IMG/VR virus record: IMGVR_UViG_3300025889_000927
Coordinates: 1-24,167 of that record
Source: a virus
Strand: one strand, 5' to 3'
Length of the DNA stretch: 24,167 nucleotides
Below the pieces are notes generated by a model. That model saw nothing but the letters and a program-made list of their open reading frames with translations, was not told the DNA's origin and ran no database searches. Shown piece after piece: positions 1 to 5,839 of the stretch (within the stretch, counting starts at the first letter, position 1; every line of letters starts with the position of its first letter). The position numbers were made by a program, and so were the translations under genes.

Positions 1-2
1 AA

Positions 3-737
3 CAATTTAATGCTGGTATGGATCAAGGAAGTAAAATTGAAGAAAAATCATTTAAAAAATATTTAGAATCTTACACGTCTGAAAGAGGTGAAGGTATGGT
101 TGAAGTAGATAAAGAAATTAAAGACGATAAAATGGTAGAATTAAAAGAAGCTATTAAAGCAGAAGTTAAAAATATATTATCAGAAATTGGCTCGGTTGAT
201 GATGCAACTCGTGTAAAAGATAGAGAAGCAAAACATAAAAGCATGAGAGACTTTGAAAAAAGCGGAAAAGAATTTAAAGATATAGATGATGATGAAGTAG
301 CTAAAAAAGCTTCTAAAGGAGCCAAAGGTAAAGTTAAAGGTATGAAAACTTTAGAAAAAGAAGAAGAAAAACTTCGTGATCAAAAGAAAAAACTACAAGA
401 CAAAATATTCCCACTTATCCAAGATTTTAAAAATAAAAAAATCGACAAAGAAAAATACGAGAAAAAAGTAGGAGATATTCCTCAACAAATTAAAGATATA
501 AATGCACGTTTAGGTGAAATTGATAAAGAAAAAGAAGCCATATTACTTAAAGAAAAAGAAGACAGACGCGCTGTTGCTGAAACTGCTATGGATAGAGAAG
601 TACATATGGAGCTTTTAAATATAATTAAAGAACAAGGTATTTCACTTAAAGAAGGATCTGATTCAATTAGATCATACTATGAAATAGCTAAAATAGCTTA
701 CATGGAAGGTTTAACAGCAGGATTAAGAGGAGAATAA
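3..737 (+). CDS. Lysine/glutamate-rich coiled-coil protein, 5' end outside window
   Basis: Function not recognised. The frame is open to the left edge: five sense codons (Q-F-N-A-G) precede the first ATG at 18, and this stretch does not look like the A-rich leaders before other genes, so the true start is probably upstream. About 240 residues are visible. They are hydrophilic and dominated by Lys, Glu and Asp, with long predicted helices and heptad-like stretches around residues 105-195. The C-terminus (about 200-239) is less charged and ends in a Gly/Ala/Leu-rich segment. It could be a scaffold or internal virion protein, or a non-structural accessory protein; nothing in the sequence decides. 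It ends 14 bases before the next gene in what looks like one operon of small charged proteins. That it is coding is well supported; its role is unknown. Confidence 0.7.
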   Translation, partial: QFNAGMDQGSKIEEKSFKKYLESYTSERGEGMVEVDKEIKDDKMVELKEAIKAEVKNILSEIGSVDDATRVKDREAKHKSMRDFEKSGKEFKDIDDDEVAKKASKGAKGKVKGMKTLEKEEEKLRDQKKKLQDKIFPLIQDFKNKKIDKEKYEKKVGDIPQQIKDINARLGEIDKEKEAILLKEKEDRRAVAETAMDREVHMELLNIIKEQGISLKEGSDSIRSYYEIAKIAYMEGLTAGLRGE

Positions 738-751
738 TAAAACAATTAGTT

Positions 752-952
752 ATGAAAGATTATTTAAAAAATTTATGGAATGCTCTTTGGGCTAAAACAA
801 CAATAGACGAAGAGTTAAAATCCAGATACGACGAAGTCGTAAAAGAATTAGAAGATGTTAAAGTGTCTGCTAAGCAAATAGTTAAACAATCAAAAGACGT
901 TGTTAAAGCTGCTAAAGGTAAAAAACGAAGAGGTAGAAAACCTAAAAAATAA
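752..952 (+). CDS. Small basic-tailed protein (66 aa) with RGRKP motif
   Basis: Unrecognised small protein. Residues 1-50 form an amphipathic helical region with Trp residues near the start (W9, W13). Residues 54-66 are almost entirely basic and contain K-K-R-R-G-R-K-P-K-K. The R-G-R-K-P core resembles an AT-hook, a minor-groove binder of AT-rich DNA; the canonical core is R-G-R-P, so this is a variant with an extra Lys. The same K-K-R-R-G-R-K-P string occurs near the N-terminus of the sigma factor encoded at 4658-5425. I infer nucleic-acid binding, without evidence of target. No Shine-Dalgarno is visible before the ATG. The gene is packed 14 bases after its neighbour and 24 bases before the next, in the same direction. 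Confidence 0.65.
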   Translation: MKDYLKNLWNALWAKTTIDEELKSRYDEVVKELEDVKVSAKQIVKQSKDVVKAAKGKKRRGRKPKK

Positions 953-976
953 TTAACCATTCTAAAACTAGAAAAA

Positions 977-1351
977 ATGAATTTAAAAGAATTACAAGAT
1001 ATGATCAAGGAAGAGCTTGAATCATACATGAACGAAGAAGAAGTAGATGTTGATGTAGACATGGAAGCAGGCGACATTGACGCTGACGGTGCAGAATCAG
1101 GTGATGATTCAGAAGATGTACTTCGTCAAATCTATGATATGTTAAAAGATAAATTCGAAGGCGAAGATGACGCTGAAGAAATTGAAGATGAAGAAGCTGA
1201 AGAAGAAGATGCTGAATTAGCAGAAGAAACAGTTGAAGAATCTACAGAAGAAATCGAAGAAGCTAAAGAGGAAGATCTCGAAGAAGAAGTATCTGCTGAA
1301 GTTACACATCTTCAAGAAAGATTTAAAAAATTAGCTAACATTATTAAGTAA
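977..1351 (+). CDS. Very acidic small protein (124 aa)
   Basis: Unrecognised. The N-terminal 20 residues form a charged amphipathic helix (L-x2-M-I-K-E-E-L). Residues 20-105 are extremely rich in Glu and Asp and probably disordered. The C-terminus (about 106-124) returns to an amphipathic helix ending in L-A-N-I-I-K. Its acidity contrasts with the basic tail of the protein just upstream. Such acidic proteins may mimic nucleic acid, act in prohead cores, or neutralise basic partners; none of these can be shown here. It is followed after 7 bases by the 480-aa gene, so the two are likely co-translated. The composition alone would allow a spurious frame, but the tight spacing and the ordered helical ends support a real gene. 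Confidence 0.65.
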   Translation: MNLKELQDMIKEELESYMNEEEVDVDVDMEAGDIDADGAESGDDSEDVLRQIYDMLKDKFEGEDDAEEIEDEEAEEEDAELAEETVEESTEEIEEAKEEDLEEEVSAEVTHLQERFKKLANIIK

Positions 1352-1358
1352 TATACTT

Positions 1359-2801
1359 ATGACTCTTGACGAGTTATTATTAGAATGGTCTTATAGGTCA
1401 GAAAAGGGGTACCCATCACTGGGTAACCCTTCTGATATCTCTATTTTAAGATCGTTACTTAAAGAATTAGATTTACCTTCAGATACTATTATTAATAGAA
1501 TGTCTGAAGCTTCCTTAAACCCCGGTGAATTAAGAAAAGATCGTGAACCTAATCGCGCAGAAGTTTTTCTTAAAAAAATCGAAAATAATGAAGAATTTGA
1601 ATTAATAGATGGTTCTATGATTGTCATAGATAAAGAACAATCAGCCGATTCAATTCAAAAATTAAAAGATAAAGATTTTAATAAATTAATATTCACTGAT
1701 ACATCAGGTAAACAATTAAAATTAAATCAATTTAAAAAAACAGCTGAATTTGGAGCAGGCGCAGGTGCTGGTGGTGGTGCCGTAGATACCAGAATAATGG
1801 AATCTACTCATTGTTATGGTTGTGCTATTGCTTATTATATTAAAAAAGGTAATATAACTGAAGATGATTTAGTTAAAGAAAATTTTGATAAGGTTACTAA
1901 ATATGTGGATGTGGATGCATCCATTGATGAAATTGAAGAGTTTTTAGAAAGAAAACCATTATGGTATAGTTCAACAGCTAAATCTGTTAATAAGATATAT
2001 AATTTATTTCCTAATAAAGGTTATAAGTTTCATAGAGGTTCTGAACAAGTAGAAAGAATATATAATGCTTGGAAAGTAGGTAAAGCCGAAAAAGAACTTA
2101 AATTAATGGATGATAAATGGAACCCCGCTGATATTTGGTTAATGACTAATAAAGCCGAAAATTACGATTATTCAGGTAACTTAGAAGTTTTAAATGGTCA
2201 AATATCTCAATTTTATGAAGATGGAGATTTAGTAGGGGTTTCATTAAAGATGATTGGTAAAAAATCAGATGCAGAAGCTAAAATATTTAATGACCCGGGT
2301 ATTCCCGCGGGTAATGTTTATGAATATGAAGGTTATAAAAGTACTTTAAAATCTGCAACTCTAGATATATTATACACAGGTGGTTCTATTACATGTAGAA
2401 ATTTTAGTGTTGAAACTGGTTGGTCTACTGAAATAAAAGGCAAAGCAGCCCAAGGTGGTAAATGTGGTCACACAGGTGTTAATGATGTTTTAAAAATAAA
2501 CGGATTACCTTTATTACCAGCACAAAAAGAAACATTAAATGCATTTAAAACAAATGACAAGATTTTTTATGATAAATTATATTATTTAGTTGATAGATTT
2601 ATAGAAAATATGTCAGAAAAAGACTTTGCAGAATTATATAAAGAAAAACCATTAGCTTGGAAAACTTCAAATTATATGAATTTAGAATTTTTATTGCGTT
2701 TAGAAGACAATGAAAATAAAGCTAACGAAATACTTAATGATGTTATGCGATATGCTTCATCATCAACAAAATTATCATCTCAATTTGTAAAAATATCTTA
2801 A
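1359..2801 (+). CDS. Uncharacterised 480-aa protein, possible PD-(D/E)XK-like nuclease
   Basis: I recall related uncharacterised proteins in marine phages but know no experimental function. Visible landmarks: an N-terminal helical segment; a Gly/Ala-rich turn at about 129-141 (F-G-A-G-A-G-A-G-G-G) followed by E-S-T-H-C-Y-G-C; N-P-A-D-I-W at 255-260; V-S-L-K at 294-297; and W-S-T-E-I-K-G-K at about 361-368, followed by A-x2-G-G-K-C-G. An Asp in a P-x-D context (D258) followed about 40 residues later by a strand ending in S-L-K is a spacing seen in divergent PD-(D/E)XK nucleases, and E-I-K could be another such triad element. This assignment is inference only. A role in degrading host DNA, recombination or DNA processing would fit; a virion role cannot be excluded. 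A hairpin-forming, GC-rich sequence lies inside the early codons, and a candidate terminator follows the gene. Confidence 0.7.
   Translation: MTLDELLLEWSYRSEKGYPSLGNPSDISILRSLLKELDLPSDTIINRMSEASLNPGELRKDREPNRAEVFLKKIENNEEFELIDGSMIVIDKEQSADSIQKLKDKDFNKLIFTDTSGKQLKLNQFKKTAEFGAGAGAGGGAVDTRIMESTHCYGCAIAYYIKKGNITEDDLVKENFDKVTKYVDVDASIDEIEEFLERKPLWYSSTAKSVNKIYNLFPNKGYKFHRGSEQVERIYNAWKVGKAEKELKLMDDKWNPADIWLMTNKAENYDYSGNLEVLNGQISQFYEDGDLVGVSLKMIGKKSDAEAKIFNDPGIPAGNVYEYEGYKSTLKSATLDILYTGGSITCRNFSVETGWSTEIKGKAAQGGKCGHTGVNDVLKINGLPLLPAQKETLNAFKTNDKIFYDKLYYLVDRFIENMSEKDFAELYKEKPLAWKTSNYMNLEFLLRLEDNENKANEILNDVMRYASSSTKLSSQFVKIS
1407..1429 (+). promoter_or_regulatory. GC-rich hairpin in the 5' coding region of the 480-aa gene
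   Basis: GGGTACCC (1407-1414) and GGGTAACCC (1421-1429) can pair over eight base pairs with a single bulged A, closing a six-base loop ATCACT. It begins 48 bases after the ATG at 1359. In a sequence this AT-rich, such a GC-rich stem stands out. It may affect early translation or mRNA stability, or be incidental to the codons it holds. Confidence 0.3.
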
Positions 2802-2834
2802 AAAAAACTTGGATTACATTAATATTTTCCATAT

Positions 2835-2855
2835 CCTACAACTGTAGGGGTTTTT
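2835..2855 (+). terminator. Candidate rho-independent terminator
   Basis: CCTAC and GTAGG form a five-pair stem with the loop AACT (or six pairs with a two-base loop), followed by GG and then five T residues at 2851-2855. It lies in the 76-base gap between the 480-aa gene and the next gene, the longest gap in the window. The stem is short, so termination may be weak or partial. Confidence 0.4.
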
Positions 2856-2877
2856 AGGTCGAAACAGCGAACCGGTT

Positions 2878-3249
2878 ATGAATCAATACGATCCCAAAAA
2901 CATAGATAAAGCGTTAAAACGGATGGAAAAGTCCGATACATTAAAGAGCATCCCCCGCCCTGACACCAATATTATGTCATTTTTCAATGATATAGAAGAA
3001 GATAATCAGCTAGAAAAACAAAAGTCAGCAGCTGAAATTAAAAAAGAACAGTACCTAGAAAAAGTAAATTCCCTAAAAAAATTAGTAGAAAATGTAGGTA
3101 CTGAAAGTGAAATTAATCGCCTAACAGCAATAGGTGCTTTAATTGAGACTACTAATTTTCTTAGTTTAAAACCAGACCGTAAAAAAATATTAAAAGAAAA
3201 TATGGTATGGTGTAATCAAATTTATAAACAATACACAAATGAAAATTAA
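2878..3249 (+). CDS. Hypothetical helical protein (123 aa)
   Basis: Not recognised. It is a hydrophilic, mostly alpha-helical protein. Residues 1-30 are rich in Lys and Asp, with a short proline-containing linker (S-I-P-R-P-D-T-N); a coiled-coil-prone stretch follows at about 45-75; the C-terminal third (about 76-123) has a regular hydrophobic pattern that looks like a small folded helical domain. There is no signal peptide or membrane segment. It follows a candidate terminator, and the palindrome AACCGGTT (2870-2877) sits directly against its ATG, so it may head a new transcription unit, although I see no clear promoter. Its last four codons overlap the start of a 45-aa gene in another frame. 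Confidence 0.65.
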   Translation: MNQYDPKNIDKALKRMEKSDTLKSIPRPDTNIMSFFNDIEEDNQLEKQKSAAEIKKEQYLEKVNSLKKLVENVGTESEINRLTAIGALIETTNFLSLKPDRKKILKENMVWCNQIYKQYTNEN

Positions 3250-3376
3250 AAATTTAGACCGTTGGTCTGATGGTGATTATTATCCAAAAAAACAAAAAAT
3301 CAAACGAACAAAACCTCGTAAAGATAATTTGGATGGTATAAAAAAAGGTCGTACGTTTAAAACAACTAAAAAATAA
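3239..3376 (+). CDS. Small highly basic protein (45 aa)
   Basis: A complete short reading frame from ATG at 3239 to TAA at 3374-3376. It overlaps the end of the upstream gene by 11 bases and ends 4 bases before the next ATG, so it exactly fills what would otherwise be a 131-base gap in a genome that leaves almost none. The product starts M-K-I-K-N-L-D-R-W-S-D-G-D-Y-Y-P; from residue 17 on it is dominated by Lys and Arg. Acidic residues are few and there is no membrane segment. Nucleic-acid binding is plausible from charge, but AT-rich DNA favours Lys codons, so charge alone proves little. Position and overlap are the main evidence. Confidence 0.55.
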   Translation: MKIKNLDRWSDGDYYPKKQKIKRTKPRKDNLDGIKKGRTFKTTKK

Positions 3377-3380
3377 TATT

Positions 3381-3599
3381 ATGGCTTACGAAAGACAAAT
3401 AGATGAACATTTAGATAGATTAGATCAATCATTAGCGCGTTTACACACAATGATTAAAAGAGGTGAAAACTCAGCTGCTAGTCGCTTTATGTTAGAAGGA
3501 GAATTAAAAGAGCGTTTTGAAGAACTTAGAAATATAATAAATATATCTCGCACAGGTAATTATGGTGCTAGGGGAGTTCAAAATACACGTCCACTTTAA
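3381..3599 (+). CDS. Small helical hypothetical protein (72 aa)
   Basis: Unrecognised. Residues 1-55 form a strongly amphipathic helical region with heptad-like leucines (H-L-D-R-L-D-Q-S-L-A-R-L-H), which suggests a helical hairpin or coiled-coil dimer. The last 15 residues are polar, with Gly, Arg and Asn, and probably flexible. No catalytic motif or membrane segment is visible. The ATG follows AATAATATT without a Shine-Dalgarno, 4 bases after the stop of the small basic gene. The HD-domain gene starts 13 bases downstream. It probably belongs to the same operon. Confidence 0.65.
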   Translation: MAYERQIDEHLDRLDQSLARLHTMIKRGENSAASRFMLEGELKERFEELRNIINISRTGNYGARGVQNTRPL

Positions 3600-3612
3600 T
3601 AAATAATAGGTT

Positions 3613-4398
3613 ATGTTATCAGCAGAAAAAATCCAATCAAATTGGGAGCGTTATTTAAATGAAATTAAAACAAATATATCTAAAGAAAGAGCAGATATAT
3701 TAATCCCATTTTTTGAGAAATACCAAGAACGTTTTATGATGATGCCAGCAGCAGCTAAAAATTGGCACCATTCAGCATTTGCTGGTGGTTATGTTGATCA
3801 TGTTTTACGTGTATATGATTGTGCAAACGAATTATATAAAACATGGAAAAATATGGGTGGAGATGTATCTACATACTCTGTTGAAGAAATGCATTTCGTT
3901 GCTTTATTCCATGATTTAGGTAAAATGGGTCAGCAAGAAGGTGAGTATTATCAACCAAATGATTCACAATGGCACATAGATAAATTAGGTCAGGTTTATA
4001 AATTTAATACTGACATACCTGCTATGAAAGTACCAGAACGATCTTTATTTTTATTACAAGAAATTGGTTGTAAAGTAACCCAAAATGAATACATTGGAAT
4101 TAAAATACATGATGGTTTATATGATGAATCTAATAAGTTTTATTTTATGTCAGGTCAAAAAGAAACAAAATTAAGATCTCACTTACCTATATTAATGCAT
4201 CAAGCAGATCATATGGCCGCTCAAATTGAATTTGAAATTTGGAATAATGCTACTAATGCGGTACCAAAAACAAGCAAACCTAAAAATGCTAGTAAAGGTG
4301 ATAAAACATTAAGAGCAGCTAAAAAAGTAAACGCAGAAAACAACCCAAAATTAGCATCAGCAACACTAGATGTTATAGATTCATTCTTTAAAGATTAA
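3613..4398 (+). CDS. HD-domain metal-dependent phosphohydrolase
   Basis: A 261-aa protein with the signature of the HD superfamily: H52-H53 in N-W-H-H-S, H63 in V-D-H-V-L, the diagnostic pair H100-D101 in A-L-F-H-D-L-G-K, then H166-D167 in I-K-I-H-D-G and the closing H196/D199-H200 region in L-M-H-Q-A-D-H. HD proteins use these residues to bind one or two metal ions and hydrolyse phosphate esters of nucleotides, nucleic acids or signalling nucleotides. The substrate cannot be told from the sequence; nucleotide salvage or destruction of a host alarm nucleotide are both possible. The last 45 residues (about 215-261) are Lys/Ala-rich and look like a flexible tail outside the catalytic fold. There is no membrane segment, so it should act in the cytoplasm. 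It ends two bases before the next ATG. Confidence 0.85.
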   Translation: MLSAEKIQSNWERYLNEIKTNISKERADILIPFFEKYQERFMMMPAAAKNWHHSAFAGGYVDHVLRVYDCANELYKTWKNMGGDVSTYSVEEMHFVALFHDLGKMGQQEGEYYQPNDSQWHIDKLGQVYKFNTDIPAMKVPERSLFLLQEIGCKVTQNEYIGIKIHDGLYDESNKFYFMSGQKETKLRSHLPILMHQADHMAAQIEFEIWNNATNAVPKTSKPKNASKGDKTLRAAKKVNAENNPKLASATLDVIDSFFKD

Positions 4399-4400
4399 TA

Positions 4401-4649
4401 ATGATTACACTTAGTATAGTATTAGCAGTAGTAATAACAGCTTCTTTTTTTGTTATTAGAAATTTAATTGTAAAAAACGAACGTTTAGAAGATTTTATTT
4501 CTAAACAAAGTGAAGCAATTACCGCTTGTGATAAAAGGTTACAAGAAATAGATGATAAAGGTATATTTTATGCTGATGACCAAATAGGTTGGTTTTTTAA
4601 AGAAGTACAAAAAATACAAGATGCATTAAACGAATTTACCCTTAAATAG
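4401..4649 (+). CDS. Single-pass membrane protein with charged cytoplasmic tail (82 aa)
   Basis: Residues 3-23 form one hydrophobic helix (I-T-L-S-I-V-L-A-V-V-I-T-A-S-F-F-V-I) followed by positive residues, so the N-terminal anchor probably leaves the tail in the cytoplasm. Residues 28-55 are heptad-like and charged. The end carries a motif-like stretch F-Y-A-D-D-Q-I-G-W-F-F-K-E-V, which suggests a conserved binding surface. I do not recognise the family; small anchored proteins of this kind are frequent hypotheticals in large marine myoviruses. It lies between the HD hydrolase and the sigma factor and is probably translated from the same message. It might tether a partner to the inner membrane, but this is speculation. 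Confidence 0.65.
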   Translation: MITLSIVLAVVITASFFVIRNLIVKNERLEDFISKQSEAITACDKRLQEIDDKGIFYADDQIGWFFKEVQKIQDALNEFTLK

Positions 4650-4657
4650 TCCCTTAA

Positions 4658-5425
4658 ATGTCAAATGAAAAAAAACAAGAACCGGCTACCACCGGTTCTC
4701 TTACTCCCGAACCAGTTGTTAAAAAAAGACGAGGTAGAAAACCATCTAAAAAGCAATATTTTACTTCAGACGTAGATACTGCTATAAAAGAATACTTAGC
4801 GTCATCTAATCAAGCAGAAAGAGATGAAATATATCGTACTCGTATAGCATACGCGTTTTATAAATTAGCTGAAAATCTAATACATACATTTAAATTTTAT
4901 TATACAGAAGTTGAATCATTAGAAGATTTAAAACATGAGGTTTGTTGTTTCTTCTTAGAAAAATTGGATTATTTTAAACCAGAAAAAGGATCTAAAGCAT
5001 TTTCATATTTTTCAATTGTAGGTAAAAATTATCTTATATTATACAATAATAATAATTACAAAAAGAAAAAAGCCAAAGTAGACCCTACAGCAGCCGATGA
5101 AGACGAAGGTGTATTACGCCAGTTAGGTAGAGATGATCGTAAAAAAGATATAAAAGACTTTATAGATTATTATACTGAATATGTCGATAAACATATGTTC
5201 ACTTTATTTAAAAAAGACCATGATAGGAAAGTATGTGATGCTGTAAATATATTATTTAAGCGAAGAGAAAACTTAGAAATATTTAATAAAAAAGCACTTT
5301 ACATTTATATAAGAGAGATGACTGGTGTAGAAACTCCTGTAATCACTAAAGTAACAAAAGTACTTAAAAAATTATATAAAAGACTTTATACTGAATATGC
5401 CGAAACAGGATATGTAAAAGTTTAA
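4658..5425 (+). CDS. gp55-type RNA polymerase sigma factor for late transcription
   Basis: A 255-aa protein that I assign to the T4 gp55-like late sigma family; T4 gp55 is shorter, at about 185 aa. Residues about 36-135 resemble the core-binding sigma region 2: a helical segment, L-E-D-L-K-H-E-V-x3-F-L-E-K-L-x2-F-x-P-E-K-G-S-K-A-F-S-Y-F, then a K-N-Y-L-I segment. In T4, gp55 binds host core polymerase and recognises a -10 element only, with a sliding clamp and co-activator. The N-terminus (1-35) is an extra tail with a basic K-K-R-R-G-R-K-P string at 22-29, an AT-hook-like element also present in the 66-aa protein at 752-952. The C-terminal half is Lys/Tyr-rich and helical. A perfect 8-bp inverted repeat lies in codons 7-14. 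It sits just upstream of the structural genes it would activate. Confidence 0.8.
   Translation: MSNEKKQEPATTGSLTPEPVVKKRRGRKPSKKQYFTSDVDTAIKEYLASSNQAERDEIYRTRIAYAFYKLAENLIHTFKFYYTEVESLEDLKHEVCCFFLEKLDYFKPEKGSKAFSYFSIVGKNYLILYNNNNYKKKKAKVDPTAADEDEGVLRQLGRDDRKKDIKDFIDYYTEYVDKHMFTLFKKDHDRKVCDAVNILFKRRENLEIFNKKALYIYIREMTGVETPVITKVTKVLKKLYKRLYTEYAETGYVKV
4678..4699 (+). promoter_or_regulatory. Hairpin in early codons of the sigma gene
   Basis: AGAACCGG (4678-4685) and CCGGTTCT (4692-4699) are perfect inverted repeats around the loop CTACCA, giving an 8-bp stem that begins 20 bases after the ATG. There is no T-run after it, so it is not a classical terminator. Its position suggests a possible effect on translation of the sigma factor or on mRNA processing; this is inference. 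Confidence 0.35.
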
Positions 5426-5433
5426 ATTTTCCC

Positions 5434-5448
5434 ATATTTATAATAAAA
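5434..5448 (+). promoter_or_regulatory. Candidate late promoter, site 1 (ATATTTATAATAAAA)
   Basis: First of four intergenic copies of a sequence close to ATATTTATAAYAAA. It lies in the 27-base gap between the sigma gene and the first gene of the tail-tip group, 19 bases before the ATG at 5453. No TTTG or TTGACA-like -35 element is present at a usual distance, which fits a sigma factor that reads only a -10 element. Confidence 0.45.
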
Positions 5449-5452
5449 TAGT

Positions 5453-5839
5453 ATGGATCCATTAAACCAAATATTATTTGATGATGTTTCTTTTTCTGAT
5501 TTATTGAAAGATATTCATGGTAATCAAAAGAAAAAAGCCAAACAACTAGCTTCTTTAATTGCTGAGTTAAAACCATTAGTACAATCTTTAGGTGACGCTA
5601 CTGTTGTAGTTCCATTAATAAAAGAATATATGGAAATTAGCGTTAAAAATGATGATGCATTAATTAAAATGGCAGCCATTGTACAACGCTTATCTACAGG
5701 AACAGCAAATTCAGGTGATGGTGGATTATTAACAGAAGATGAAATGGCTCAGCTTCAAGAATTAACTGAAGAAATAGCAAAAACTGTTGAATCAGAACCT
5801 AAACAAATAGAAGCACCTGAACAAGATGGCGATAGTTAA
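5453..5839 (+). CDS. Hypothetical protein at head of tail-tip gene group (128 aa)
   Basis: Not assigned to a function. Residues 1-20 are acidic and aromatic (I-L-F-D-D-V-S-F-S-D-L-L); residues 24-85 form a regular helical domain (L-A-S-L-I-A-E-L-K-P-L-V, then V-V-P-L-I-K-E-Y-M-E-I, then A-L-I-K-M-A-A-I-V-Q-R-L); residues 86-128 are Gly/Glu/Gln-rich and probably flexible. The gene is preceded by a candidate late promoter and its last 14 bases overlap the start of the gp5-type spike gene in another frame, which suggests translational coupling. Co-expression with spike and baseplate genes makes a virion or assembly role likely, for example a small chaperone or hub component. I recall similar hypotheticals near gp5-like genes in marine phages, but not a tested function. 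Confidence 0.65.
   Translation: MDPLNQILFDDVSFSDLLKDIHGNQKKKAKQLASLIAELKPLVQSLGDATVVVPLIKEYMEISVKNDDALIKMAAIVQRLSTGTANSGDGGLLTEDEMAQLQELTEEIAKTVESEPKQIEAPEQDGDS

Noticed and set aside
2293-2311. Adjacent GC palindromes ACCCGGGT and CCCGCGGG inside the 480-aa gene
   Set aside because: Noticeable in AT-rich DNA but explained by Pro/Gly codons (D-P-G-I-P-A-G), mid-gene and without T-run or partner site.
4639-4659. Direct repeat CCCTTAAAT, period 12, at the junction of the membrane protein and sigma genes
   Set aside because: Too short to assign as an operator; it partly encodes the end of the upstream protein.
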